NCBI GenBank assembly: GCA_016717105.1
Contig: JADKGF010000011.1
Coordinates: 92,378-156,377 of the forward strand
Reading direction: 5' to 3'
Length of the DNA stretch: 64,000 bases
Origin: Saprospiraceae bacterium
GTDB lineage: Bacteria > Bacteroidota > Bacteroidia > Chitinophagales > Saprospiraceae
Every line of letters starts with the position of its first letter. Positions within the stretch are counted from its first letter, which is position 1. The notes beneath the pieces are model-generated. The model was not told where the DNA came from. It did no database searches and saw only the letters and a list, made by a program, of their open reading frames with translations. Of this stretch, positions 32,618-43,230 are shown piece by piece. Both the position numbers and the translations under genes were made by a program.

Positions 32618-35600
32618 ATGAAAAATTTTTTCACATTTCTTGCCCTGTTTTTGACAGTTGCAATTTTGACTGGAGATGCACTCCGTGCCGAAGGTACGTG
32701 GACATCACATTCAGAAGCAAATACTGATCAATGTCAATCTGAAGCAGTAAATTGGTTTCCATGGTCAGGATTCGCTCCAGATATGGTGACATGTCCTGTA
32801 GGGCCTTTTGTTTACAATCTGGCATCCGGAGAATGTGGTATAGAAGTGCCAACATTTGGATTTGGTTTGCCGGCCTTGTCGGTATCTGATATTCCATTCA
32901 ATCAGAATGCCAATACAGTTACTATCAACAGTACAAAGTATTGTACATCTGGCCAGACAAATTACAGAAGGACATTTACCAACGCTTCGCCTACAGACAT
33001 TAGGGTGAAAACAATCAATTTGGGTGTCTATGAAGCATTTAACAGCCCAACTGTTAAGTTTAATTTTTACTCAAGCGCAAATGTGTTATTAGGAAGTTAT
33101 TCAACCACTTTACCCAATTTAACCAGAATAGTACATACGATTACCATTCCTGCTGGTGTCAATATCAAATTACCTGCTGGTCAGAATTTTGTAATGGAAG
33201 TCGTTGCAAATGCACCATACATAAGCAGATTTAAAATTGGGCGTAATGATGCTGGTCATACAATTCCGTATTCTGATGCTGTCATAACTTCAAGTGATTG
33301 TAGCGGCGTTTTGAATGAAGAAATTTGGACAGGATCTCCTGGTATCACACCTAATGCCACTGTATTTGGCCTTACTGCCACGCCTGATTCATACAAAGTA
33401 GTTAATACATTAAATGGATATAAAGAAGGAGATATATTCCCTGCTGGTGTCACACCATTAGTGTATGTAGTGACTGATGCCAATGGTATTCAAACTACTT
33501 GCGCGTTTTCAGTTACTGTCAATGAGTTTCCAAATCCTACTGGTGCCTTGGCTTGTAATGATTTAGTTCAGGTTTCGTTGGAAGAAGATTGTGAAATGAT
33601 AATCACGCCAGATATGTTATTGGAAGGCGACCAATATGGTTGTTTTGACAAATATACGGTACAAATTATAGGAATAAACGGTGTAAATCTGGGCAATAAA
33701 GTAACGAAAGCTAATATTGGCCAAAAACTAAAAACTCAGGTGATCGGACCAAATGGCAATAGCTGTTGGGGCGAAATTTTGGTTCAAGATAAATTTGGGC
33801 CAGACTTTGTATGTGGTAATGTCTATACCAATTGCTCATCTGATTTGAAACCTGGTTCGGTTATTACTGCCCAAATACCTGTGGCTGCGGCAATAGCAGC
33901 GGGATCAGGTACTGTTGGTACAGTAGCGGAACCAAACAAATCATTTGTTATTAACGTTGGTGATTTCGGCACTGCCACGATCACAGATATTAATGTGTTT
34001 TTAGATATTGACCATAGTAATGTATCACATCTTGCAGCCAACATCACATCACCTGATGGAGTTACAGTTCCGTTGTTTTTTGATGACATCACTAATCCAT
34101 GTAATGGTGTAAATATCATGGCGACATTTGATGATGAAGCTGCGTCATCTCTTACCTGTGAACCAACATTAGTTCCTTCTATCGCTGGTAATTATAGACC
34201 AATTAACCCATTATCTGCATTTGATGGAAAACCACTAACCGGTGCTTGGATTGTTACAGTCTATGACCTTTTATCAGGTGTTTCAGGTGAAGTCAATAAT
34301 GTTCATTTGATTTTCGAACAGCAGGGATCTGTTATTCCATTCCCAACTGACGAAACTATAAATCATACCTATGTAGCTGATAATACGTATATTGTAACTG
34401 GAATAGATGATTGTACCGACGCCACAATATCATATACTGATGAGATCGTAGAAGAAGATTGTTCATCTATTTATTCAAAAGTGATAAAAAGATGTTGGTC
34501 TGGTGTTGACAAAGCAGGAAATTTAGGTGCGCCATGTTGCCAGTATATTTATGTATATCGCAATAGTTTATCCACACTCACTTTTCCTAAGAACTTTGAT
34601 GGCTTGAACGGGAATCCTGCACCATTATCATGTTTTGTATATGGTGATGTTATTCCACCTACAAGCGTGACTGGGCTACCTTTCGGAAATTTTTGCGAAA
34701 ATGTACAAATTGCGACTCCAGTTGATGTGAAAATTGATATTTGTGAGAATTCATACAAGTTGCTTAGAACGCACAAAGTTATCGAATGGTGTTCAGGTAG
34801 TGTGATCGTTCATAATCAGATTATAAAAGTACTTGATAATGAAGGGCCTAAATTGATTTGTCCAGTAGATGTTACAGTTTCTACAGATGATTATACCTGC
34901 TCTGCTACATATACAGTACCAAGGCCACAGATCCAAAGCGAATGTTCAGATAATCTGACCTATCATCTTTCGTATAATTATTTCAACAATGTCGATAGTG
35001 AATTTGTAACATTAAACGCAAATCAGCTTTCAGGAAATATAACAGATTTCCAGATAGGAACCAATTATATCAAGTGGACAGTCACTGATGCATGTGGCAA
35101 TAGTTCATCTTGTACTTCCAAAGTATTCGTAGAAGATAGAGTGAGACCGAATGCGGTGTGTGATCGTACAACTACCACAGCTATCACTGGAAACGGAAGA
35201 GCTGTAGTTGAAGCTATTACATTTGATGATGGAAGTGTGGACAACTGCGGAATATTAAAATATGAAGTGCGCAAGATGACCGATAGTTGCGGTTTTGGAA
35301 CAACCAATTATACACCTACTGTTGAATTTTGTTGTGCTGAAGTCAACACCACGGTCATGGTCGAATTGCGGGTAACTGACATTCATGGTAATAGTAATTC
35401 TTGTATGGTAGAAGTTATCGTTCAAGACAAACTACCACCATATATCACCAAATGCCCTAAAGATATTACATTGGATTGCCAAGCAGATTATGAAGATTTG
35501 AATGTCACAGGCCGACCAGATTATGTTGACAATTGTGAAGTGATCAGTGTTAAAAAGCAAGATAATGTGCAGATCAATAATTGTGGTGTAGGTACCGTAA

Positions 35601-37929
35601 CCCGTACTTGGACTGTAGAAGATAAGCAAGGATACAAAAATTCTTGTGTGCAAGTGATTACCTTGGTGGATTCTCATCCTTTTTTACCATCCGAAATCAC
35701 TTGGCCAAAAAATTATGAAACCAAAAAGTGCTATTCTATCTTGGATCCAGGTTCATTACCAGCAGGATACGACAGACCTACATATAGTGACGATAATTGT
35801 AGTCTTGTGGCTGCCCACTATAAGGATCAAGTATTCAAATTTGTAGATGGTGCATGCGAAAAAGTCTTAAGAACATGGACTGTAATTGATTGGTGTACAT
35901 ATAATGATTTAAATCCTGTATATGGTCAAGGATGGTATGAGCATATTCAAATTATAAAATTATTGAATGATGTAGCACCAGACTTTGAGTTCGCTTGTGT
36001 GGATAGAACGGTTCCTGTATATGGTATTTGTGCTGGCGACGTTGACTTTACCATGTCAGCCATCGATGATTGTCCAGAAGACAATACCAATCTTAATTGG
36101 AAATACGAACTTTTCACAGAAACAGGTACAGTTCCAATCGCAGTTGCCAATACAGATCATTTTTTCAGAAACCTTGCGGTCGGCAAATATAAAGTGCGAT
36201 GGACAGCTGAAGATAAATGTGGTAATAGAGCATTTTGCAATCATGATTTGAATGTCATTGAAGCCAAAAACCAACCCCTTATTGTATCTCTTCACTGACC
36301 ACGGCGGTAATGAACTCAAATGGAACAGTAGGTATTTGGGCTCGGGATTACGATAAAGGATCTTCAGATAATTGCACTAGTACAGATCAGCTTAAATTTA
36401 CATTTTTTGGTGCAACACCTGTAGATAGTTTATTGAATAGAGAACACTATTTCAAAGGAGCAGGTCAGTTAGCAACAGTATCTGAATATAATGCAGGCAC
36501 TGCACAAAAATGGTTGCCATTATCAAAAACATCAGGAATGTTGTTCGATTGTACGGATATTCCTAATGGAAAATCACAAGAAGTTTCCTTGGATATGACT
36601 GTGACAGACCTTGCCGGAAATCAAGATTATTGTACCATTACTTTGGTATTACAAGATAATGCGGATATTTGCCCAGATGTAAATTCAGCTGTAGTAGCGC
36701 TTAGAGGTAGTGCAGCCAACAATGGATTTGGAGCCAAAGGCGTGACCGTTTATCTCGAAAGCAATAAACCAGAGCTAAATAAATCTATAGTCACGGACGT
36801 AAATGGTCAATTTGGGTTTAATACCTTACCTGCTGGAAATACTTATACAGTGAAAATGGCAGATAACAGAAACATCCTGAATGGCGTCTCAACCCTTGAC
36901 CTTGTTCTTATTCAAAGGCACATCTTAGGATTAGCACAATTGGATGATCCTAAAAAAATCGTTGCAGCCGATGCAGATAATAATAGCAAAGTGACAGCAT
37001 CTGACTTGGTTGCATTGAGAAAAGTAATATTAGGTGTATCACCTGAATTTCCTAATGGACAACAATCATGGAGATTTGTTACGACATCACATGTATTTTT
37101 GAATCCGTCAAATCCGTTCCCATTCAGCGAAAAATACCAATATAACAGTTTGACTGATAATAAAGTAAATCAAAATTTCCATGCTGTTAAAATCGGAGAT
37201 GTAAATGCGTCAGTTATCATTAATGCCAACGATCCATCTACAGAATCCAGATCAAATAAGGTGTTTAATCTTGCGATTGATGCTACAAATGCAGATGCTG
37301 GTCAAACAGTGGAAGTTCCAGTATATGCATCAACAGACGAGAACATCACTGGTTATCAATTTACCATGGAGTTTGATCCACAATCGTATGAATTTGTTGA
37401 TGTTGCTAGTGGCAAGATGCAAGTTACAGATGCCAATTTTGGCTTTATGCAAATTGAAAATGGCCTTATCACGACTTCATGGAATAACGAAACTCCAGTA
37501 TTTGTAGATACCCATACGCCACTTTTTACCTTGAAGTTTATTGCAAGACAGGATATCAATAATTCAAAAGCCATCGAAATCACTTCAGAAATCACGCCAG
37601 CAATGGCTATAGATGGTGATTATAATGCTTCAAGTGTAGTTTTGGCATTGCGATCAGGTCAAGATGCACGTTTCGAATTGATGCAAAACAACCCGAATCC
37701 GTTTAATGAAGTCACAAGTATTTCATTTGTACTTCCTGAAAAAGCTGATGCAACCATTACAATCAGTGATGTTACAGGCAAAACTGTGAAGATAATAAAT
37801 GGACATTTTCAAGCTGGTTTAAATTCCGTTTTGATTCAAAAATCTGACATCAACGCCACAGGTGTTTTGATGTACCGAATCGAAAGTGGTGTACATTCAC
37901 AAACCAAGAAGATGATTGTCCTTGAGTAA
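32618..37929 (+). CDS. Giant T9SS protein with P-domain, dockerin-like and cohesin-like modules, one frameshift
   Basis: The start at ATG 32618 begins a signal peptide (MKNFFTFLALFLTVAILTG). The frame stops at 36298. Adding one A to the A5 run at 36266-36270 joins it (KKPTPYCISSLTTAVMNSNG) to the second frame, for about 1770 residues. Modules: a P-domain-like part near residues 440-570; HYR/Ig-like repeats with Cys pairs (CPVDVTVSTDDYTC, CPKDITLDCQADYED); the PTPYC...WARDYDKGSSDNC segment common in Saprospiraceae surface proteins; a dockerin-like pair of Asp-rich loops (LIQRHILGL, ADADNNSKVTASDLVALRK) near 1420-1480; a cohesin-like beta-domain (VPVYASTDENITGYQFTMEFD) near 1546-1680; and a T9SS type A tail (FELMQNNPNPFNEVTSI). 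Probably a surface or released scaffold. A hairpin terminator follows. Confidence 0.75.
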
Positions 37930-37959
37930 ATGTTATTGTGTTTAGATTGAAATAGTTTT

Positions 37960-37997
37960 AGTCACTGCAAGCTTTTGTTTGCAGTGACTTTTTATTT
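37960..37997. terminator. Intrinsic terminator, bidirectional
   Basis: AGTCACTGCAA at 37960-37970 pairs with TTGCAGTGACT at 37979-37989, with an 8-nt loop, followed by TTTTTATTTTTTT. It separates the giant gene from the convergent DUF4293 gene. Confidence 0.88.
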
Positions 37998-38020
37998 TTT
38001 TGATAAAGAATTAAGATATA

Positions 38021-38458
38021 TTATCTCAATCTATCCATAGATCGAACTGTATTTTCGTCTTTACTGATAAATCTTGCTGATAGAACAGAAAATATAAGGC
38101 TTAGAATAGGCAAATAAATACCATAACTATCTGAAATCTGATCTGTTTTGGAAGTAATTGTTCCTTCATTGAATATTAATAAAAAAGCAACCAAAGGAAG
38201 TAAGATAGAAATAACAGTAACCAAATAAGACATTTTTAATTGTAAAGGTCGATTTTGATATAAAAAAATGGCTCCAATACTTATTAAACCACCTAGAATA
38301 CATAAAACCAATAGAATCGGACTATCTTGAATGTTATATATTAGGTCATTTAAAAGGTTTGGAATTGCTGTGGAGCTTGTTGCAAATGGTACGCCGAACA
38401 AGCCAAAAAAAGATAAACCACTGATTAATAAAAAAATGCTCTGCAATCTTTGTATCAT
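38021..38458 (-). CDS. DUF4293 family membrane protein
   Basis: A 145-residue protein with four hydrophobic segments, the N-terminal MIQRLQSIFLL and the C-terminal ENTVRSMDRLR. This start and end pattern and length match DUF4293 of Bacteroidota. It is an inner-membrane protein of unknown function. Its start is 55 nt from the divergently transcribed FAD oxidoreductase. Confidence 0.8.
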   Translation of the reverse strand: MIQRLQSIFLLISGLSFFGLFGVPFATSSTAIPNLLNDLIYNIQDSPILLVLCILGGLISIGAIFLYQNRPLQLKMSYLVTVISILLPLVAFLLIFNEGTITSKTDQISDSYGIYLPILSLIFSVLSARFISKDENTVRSMDRLR

Positions 38459-38513
38459 GGTGAAAGGATTTGATTATTTTTGTATTATTGTTATATAAAT
38501 TGGGCGCAAGATA

Positions 38514-39647
38514 GTGAATTATAGTTTTTGGGAAAAATATTTTATAGCACAAGACACAGATATTACCATCATCGGATCGGGTATCGTAGGTCTAAGTACA
38601 GCAATTTCTATTAAGGAGAGCGCACCTCATATGTCAGTAAAAATTTTGGAACGTGGTAGTGCGCCGTATGGTGCAAGTACAAAAAATGCTGGATTTTCAT
38701 GCTTCGGATCTGTATCAGAATTGCTTCATGACATAAACTTAATGGGCGAATCATCGTGCATGGAAGTGGTAGAAATGCGATGGAAAGGGCTTAAAATTTT
38801 GCGCAATAGAGTAGGGGACGAAGCACTTGAATACAAGCATGTTGGCGGCACCGAATTGTTTCGAAAAAATGATGTAATTCTTCAGCAAAAATGTTTTGAT
38901 AACATAATCTACTGTAATGAACTGATAGAAAAATACCTAGGGCTCACTTCTTGTTATAGCATCAAAAAAAATGATGGCTTGGATAGATTTGAAGGAAGGA
39001 GTATTTATAATCAATATGAAGGTACAATCAACCCGGTTTCTATGATGAACGCCTTGAAAAAAAGATGTAATGATTTGAATATCAATATTTTTTATGGAGT
39101 AGAAGTTGAAGATATTGATGTTACGGAAAAAAATATCAAAACAAAGCATGAAGTAATTATTCCTTACCAAAAATTGATTGTCTGCACCAATGGGTTTACT
39201 AAAAGTTTGTTTCCATCCTTGGAGGTAATACCAGCCAGAAATCAAGTCCTAATTACCAAACCCTTAAAGAATTTATCTTTACCGTCTGCATATCATCTTG
39301 ATGAAGGTTATGTTTACTTTCGTCAATACCATGACAGAATCTTGCTCGGTGGTGGTAGGAATCTAGATATTCAAGGAGAAACAACTGTTGATTTTGGAAA
39401 TACACCAGCTATTCAGACGTATTTGAGTGCCATTTTAGATGAAATTTATCCTGGAGCCTCAGCGCAAATCGACTATTGGTGGAGCGGTATCTTGGGTATT
39501 GGTCCATCCAAATATCCTTTGATACAATGGATGGATGAAGATGTACTTGTAGGCGTACGATTAGGTGGTATGGGCGTTGCCATTGGTAGCTATTTGGGTG
39601 AGGTCTTAGCGCTTAAGGTAGTGACGTCTTTCGACAAGGAACGTTAA
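38514..39647 (+). CDS. FAD-dependent oxidoreductase (DAO family)
   Basis: A 377-residue protein with an N-terminal FAD-binding Rossmann fold (ITIIGSGIVGLSTAISI, then the ribose-binding Glu in ILERG), the ASTKNAGFSCFGS segment typical of the DAO/glycine oxidase family, and a C-terminal GIGPSKYPLI...GVRLGGMGVAIGS substrate/FAD cap. It probably oxidises an amino acid or an amine with O2 or another acceptor. The translation starts at GTG 38514; no ATG lies nearby in frame. The substrate is unknown. Confidence 0.78.
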   Translation: MNYSFWEKYFIAQDTDITIIGSGIVGLSTAISIKESAPHMSVKILERGSAPYGASTKNAGFSCFGSVSELLHDINLMGESSCMEVVEMRWKGLKILRNRVGDEALEYKHVGGTELFRKNDVILQQKCFDNIIYCNELIEKYLGLTSCYSIKKNDGLDRFEGRSIYNQYEGTINPVSMMNALKKRCNDLNINIFYGVEVEDIDVTEKNIKTKHEVIIPYQKLIVCTNGFTKSLFPSLEVIPARNQVLITKPLKNLSLPSAYHLDEGYVYFRQYHDRILLGGGRNLDIQGETTVDFGNTPAIQTYLSAILDEIYPGASAQIDYWWSGILGIGPSKYPLIQWMDEDVLVGVRLGGMGVAIGSYLGEVLALKVVTSFDKER

Positions 39648-39720
39648 ATATTAGTTATAATTTTTTTTTGGGTTACTTTTTTATTTACATTTGCGTCTTC
39701 AAATGAAAATTTATCATTAT

Positions 39721-40764
39721 ATGAAATTCAAAGTTTTAATCGCCTTAGGTGCTGTATGTATGTACACAGCAACTTTTGCACAATCTAATAAATCAGCAAA
39801 AAAAATGGATCAACAGTTTTTAAGTAGTCAACCTGATGGCTTATACGCCAAATTTGAAACCAACAAAGGTGATATCTTTCTAGTATTGGAAGATAAAAAA
39901 ACACCACTTACTGTAGCTAACTTTGTTGGCTTGGCAGAAGGAAAAATTAAAAATTCAGCAAAAGCAGAAGGTGTTCCTTTTTATGATGGTTTGAAATTCC
40001 ACAGAGTCATTGCAGATTTTATGATTCAAGGTGGCTGCCCATTGGGTACAGGTACAGGAGATCCTGGTTATAAATTCGCAGATGAATTCGACAGTAGTTT
40101 GAAGCATTCTGGTCCTGGTATTTTGAGTATGGCAAACTCTGGCCCTGCTACCAATGGTTCGCAGTTTTTTATAACGCACGTTGCTACACCTTGGTTGGAT
40201 GGTAAGCATACTGTATTTGGACACGTTGTTCAAGGTCAAGATATAGTCAATGCCATCAAACAAAATGATACCATCAAATCATTGTCAATCCTTAGAAAAG
40301 GAAAAGACGCAGAGAAATTTGATGCAGTAGAAATATTTGCTGCTGAAAAAGCAAATGCAGTTAAAAAGCAAGCAGAAATCCAAGCTAAGATGGCTGCTGC
40401 AGCGGAAGCCATGAAAAAGCAGTTCACCAACGAAACGCCTAGTGGATTGAAATACATCGTTCTACAAGAAGGTACAGGCAAAAAACCTGCATCTGCAGCA
40501 AGTAAAGTGACCGTTCACTATACAGGATCATTCTTGGATGGTAAAGTTTTCGACAGCTCTGTGCAACGTGGACAACCAATGGATATAGGGCTTAATCAAG
40601 TAATAAAAGGCTGGACTGAAGGTGTTCAACTTATGAAAGAAGGCGCAAAGTATAAGTTTTATATTCCTTATACCTTAGCTTATGGCGAACAAGGATATCC
40701 AGGAGCCATTCCACCGAAAAGTGACTTAATCTTTGAAGTCGAGCTTATTAAAGTTTTAGATTAA
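39721..40764 (+). CDS. Dual peptidylprolyl isomerase: cyclophilin plus FKBP in one secreted chain
   Basis: A 347-residue protein. Residues 1-21 are a signal peptide (MKFKVLIALGAVCMYTATFA). Residues 40-205 form a cyclophilin domain: FHRVI with the catalytic Arg95, MIQGG with Gln103, and NGSQFFITH. Residues 210-235 are a charged Ala-rich helix. Residues 236-347 form an FKBP domain: VHYTG with Tyr267, FDSS with Asp278, VIKGWTEG, and an AYGEQGYPGAIPP loop. Both active sites look complete, so both folds should catalyse cis-trans Pro isomerisation in the periplasm, probably for export or outer-membrane folding. I prefer ATG 39721 over the in-frame ATG at 39703 because it begins the signal peptide. 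Confidence 0.88.
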   Translation: MKFKVLIALGAVCMYTATFAQSNKSAKKMDQQFLSSQPDGLYAKFETNKGDIFLVLEDKKTPLTVANFVGLAEGKIKNSAKAEGVPFYDGLKFHRVIADFMIQGGCPLGTGTGDPGYKFADEFDSSLKHSGPGILSMANSGPATNGSQFFITHVATPWLDGKHTVFGHVVQGQDIVNAIKQNDTIKSLSILRKGKDAEKFDAVEIFAAEKANAVKKQAEIQAKMAAAAEAMKKQFTNETPSGLKYIVLQEGTGKKPASAASKVTVHYTGSFLDGKVFDSSVQRGQPMDIGLNQVIKGWTEGVQLMKEGAKYKFYIPYTLAYGEQGYPGAIPPKSDLIFEVELIKVLD

Positions 40765-40795
40765 TAGTAGAATACAAGAATACTTTTCTTGATCT

Positions 40796-40887
40796 AACTG
40801 CCTGAAAAGGTGATTTATACGGCAAAAAAGTCCTTACTAAAAGGCTTGTCGTTTACAAAATCAGCTTTTTGGGCAGTTTTTTTTTTT
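40796..40887 (+). terminator. Possible long-stem terminator after the dual isomerase
   Basis: AACTGCCTGAAAAG (40796-40809) pairs imperfectly with CTTTTTGGGCAGTT (40865-40878), and a T run of about 12 follows at 40877-40887. The loop is about 55 nt and holds further weak pairing. The sharp T run supports the call. Confidence 0.5.
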
Positions 40888-40917
40888 GACCTAACTATAA
40901 TGTACTTTGGGATTAAC

Positions 40918-42120
40918 TTAAATCACACCTAAGCGCTTGCCTACTTTAGTAAATGCTTCTACAGCCTTCAGAATGTGTTCGGTTTCGTGCCCAGCACTGA
41001 TTTGAACACGGATTCTAGCTTTTCCTTTTGGTACCACAGGAAAAAAGAAGCCTATCACATAAATACCTTCATTCAATAATTCTGAAGCAAATTTTTGGGC
41101 TAAAGGTGCATCGTACAACATTACAGGAGTGATCGGATGTGTACCTGGTATAATGTCAAAACCAGCTTTGGTCATTTCTGCCCTGAAAAGTTTGGTGTTT
41201 TCTTCCAACTTATCTCTCAGTGCAGTACTTTGAATTAGTAATTCCAAAACTTTTATTGATGCACCGACGATAGAAGGCGCTAATGTATTTGAAAATAGAT
41301 ATGGACGAGATTTTTGGCGAAGCAACTCAATGATTTCTTTTTTTGCAGCGGTAAATCCTCCTGATGCACCACCTAATGCTTTTCCGAATGTACCCGTAAC
41401 AATATCTACTCGTCCGAATGCACCTGAATGTTCAGCAGATCCTCTGCCTGTCTTACCCACAAATCCTGTGGCATGACAATCATCTACCATTACCATAGCG
41501 CCATATTTATCCGCAAGGTCACAGACTTTGTCTATTTGGGCGATGATGCCATCCATAGAAAATACACCATCTGTAGCTATCAGAATGCGACGTACGCCTT
41601 CGTTTTTTACTTCTTGCAATTTGGCTTCCAGATCTGCCATATTGTTGTTTTCATATCGATATCGTTTAGCTTTGCACAGTCTGATACCATCGATGATGGA
41701 AGCGTGATTGAGCATGTCAGAAATGATGGCGTCATCTTCATTGAGCAATGGTTCGAAAAGTCCACCATTGGCATCAAAGGCTGCTGCGTAAAGTATCGCA
41801 TCTTCCTGTCCAACAAAATTAGCAATTTTTTGCTCTAAAGTTTTGTGAATATCCTGAGTACCACAAATAAAACGGACCGATGACATACCGAATCCATGGC
41901 TATCTATGGCTTCCTTTCCCGCTTGAATGACCGCAGGATGTGATGACAATCCTAGATAATTATTAGCACAAAAATTCAATACATCCTTACCAGTAGTAGT
42001 GCTGATGACAGCGCTTTGTGGTGTAGTGATGATTCTTTCTGACTTAAATAGACCAGCTTCTCTTAGGTCATTAAGTTCGGCACTGATACTATTTATGGTG
42101 GCTTGGCGATCAGTATGCAT
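40918..42120 (-). CDS. kbl: Glycine C-acetyltransferase (2-amino-3-ketobutyrate CoA ligase)
   Basis: A 400-residue alpha-oxoamine synthase. It has the substrate-binding NFCANNYLGLSSHP, DGVFSMDGIIA, the PLP-contacting VMVDDCHATGFVG, and the Schiff-base Lys in TGTFGKALGGASGG. It splits 2-amino-3-oxobutyrate with CoA into glycine and acetyl-CoA. The threonine dehydrogenase gene lies directly upstream on the same strand, which separates it from the related serine palmitoyltransferase and BioF families. Confidence 0.95.
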   Translation of the reverse strand: MHTDRQATINSISAELNDLREAGLFKSERIITTPQSAVISTTTGKDVLNFCANNYLGLSSHPAVIQAGKEAIDSHGFGMSSVRFICGTQDIHKTLEQKIANFVGQEDAILYAAAFDANGGLFEPLLNEDDAIISDMLNHASIIDGIRLCKAKRYRYENNNMADLEAKLQEVKNEGVRRILIATDGVFSMDGIIAQIDKVCDLADKYGAMVMVDDCHATGFVGKTGRGSAEHSGAFGRVDIVTGTFGKALGGASGGFTAAKKEIIELLRQKSRPYLFSNTLAPSIVGASIKVLELLIQSTALRDKLEENTKLFRAEMTKAGFDIIPGTHPITPVMLYDAPLAQKFASELLNEGIYVIGFFFPVVPKGKARIRVQISAGHETEHILKAVEAFTKVGKRLGVI

Positions 42121-42162
42121 CTTTTATATTCTTATTTATCAATTAATAATTTACCTACAAAA

Positions 42163-43094
42163 TCAAGATAAATGACTGAGCATGTCAATGGTCATTTTTT
42201 CCAAATCAAAATCTGGTTTCCATTTCCAATCAGATCGGGCTTTGCTGTCATCGATTGACTCCGTCCATGATGCAGCTATATCTTGTCTGAAATCTGGTTT
42301 GTAAGTGATTTCAAAATTTGGAATATGTTTTTTAATTTCTTGAGCAATCTCAGCTGGGCTAAAACTCATAGCCGCAAGATTGTACCCGTATCTGACATGG
42401 ATATCTTCTTTTGGTGCGGACATAAGGTCGATGGTGGCTTTGATGGCATCATCCATGTACATCATCGGTAATCGGGTGTTTTCAGCGAGGAAACACTCAT
42501 ATTTTCCATTTTTTAATGCTTCGTGGTATATTTCGACAGCATAATCTGTAGTACCACCGGCAGGAAGTGATTGCCATCCTATAATGCCAGGATATCTCAA
42601 GGATCGGACATCTACTCCATATCTTTGGAAATAGTAATTGCACCAAAGTTCACCTGTGCTTTTGCTCATGCCATAGACAGTTGTTGGAAGCAACGGTACA
42701 TCTTGTGGTGTATTGATTCTAGGAGTTGTTTTTCCGAAGACAGCTATCGTACTTGGGAAAAATATTTTATCCATCTCTTTTTCTCTTGCAAGCTCAAGTA
42801 TAGCCAAGAGTCCATTAAGATTGATATTCCAGGTTTTTATTGATTCCACTCGCCATTGGCCGAAAGTATAGCAGCCAAATGATATATTTGTGTGATTTTA
42901 TGGTCTTCTACTATCTCCCGAAGTCGTTGATTATTAAGGATGTCTAAAAATTCAAACGGTTCTTTGGTTGTTTCTAGTTTGGTAATGTCGGTAGCTAAAA
43001 CAGCATCATTGCCATATACATTTCGAAGTGCTTCGGTTAAGACTCGACCTATCTGGCCATTGGCGCCTGTGACAAGGATTTTTGGAATACTCAT
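42163..43094 (-). CDS. tdh: L-threonine 3-dehydrogenase (SDR/epimerase type), one frameshift
   Basis: The ATG at 43094 starts the Rossmann segment ILVTGANGQIGRVL. The frame stops at 42837. Adding one A in GGCGAGTGG near 42851 joins it (ANGEVESIKTWNINLNG) to the frame ending at 42163, giving 310 residues, the normal length. It has the extended-SDR catalytic YGMSK (Tyr and Lys) in TTVYGMSKSTGE, RYPGIIGW, and the LPMMYMDDAI segment typical of short-chain threonine dehydrogenases. It oxidises threonine with NAD+ to 2-amino-3-oxobutyrate, the Kbl substrate. The frameshift is more likely an assembly error than real decay. Confidence 0.88.
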
Positions 43095-43230
43095 TAGAAA
43101 ACGATAATTTGGTTAGGAGCTCAAAAGTACATGAAATTTTGCAAAAATTAATGTAAATTGTAGGTAAAAATCGTGTTTTATCATAATGATTTTGTTTATT
43201 ACCTTTGCCCATTTTTATTAAAAATAGCAA

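Noticed and set aside
41428..41838. 136-codon plus-strand ORF
   Set aside because: It is antisense to kbl, whose motifs are complete across the region.
42163..43094. Two separate epimerase genes
   Set aside because: One added base joins them into a normal-length threonine dehydrogenase, and kbl next door supports this.
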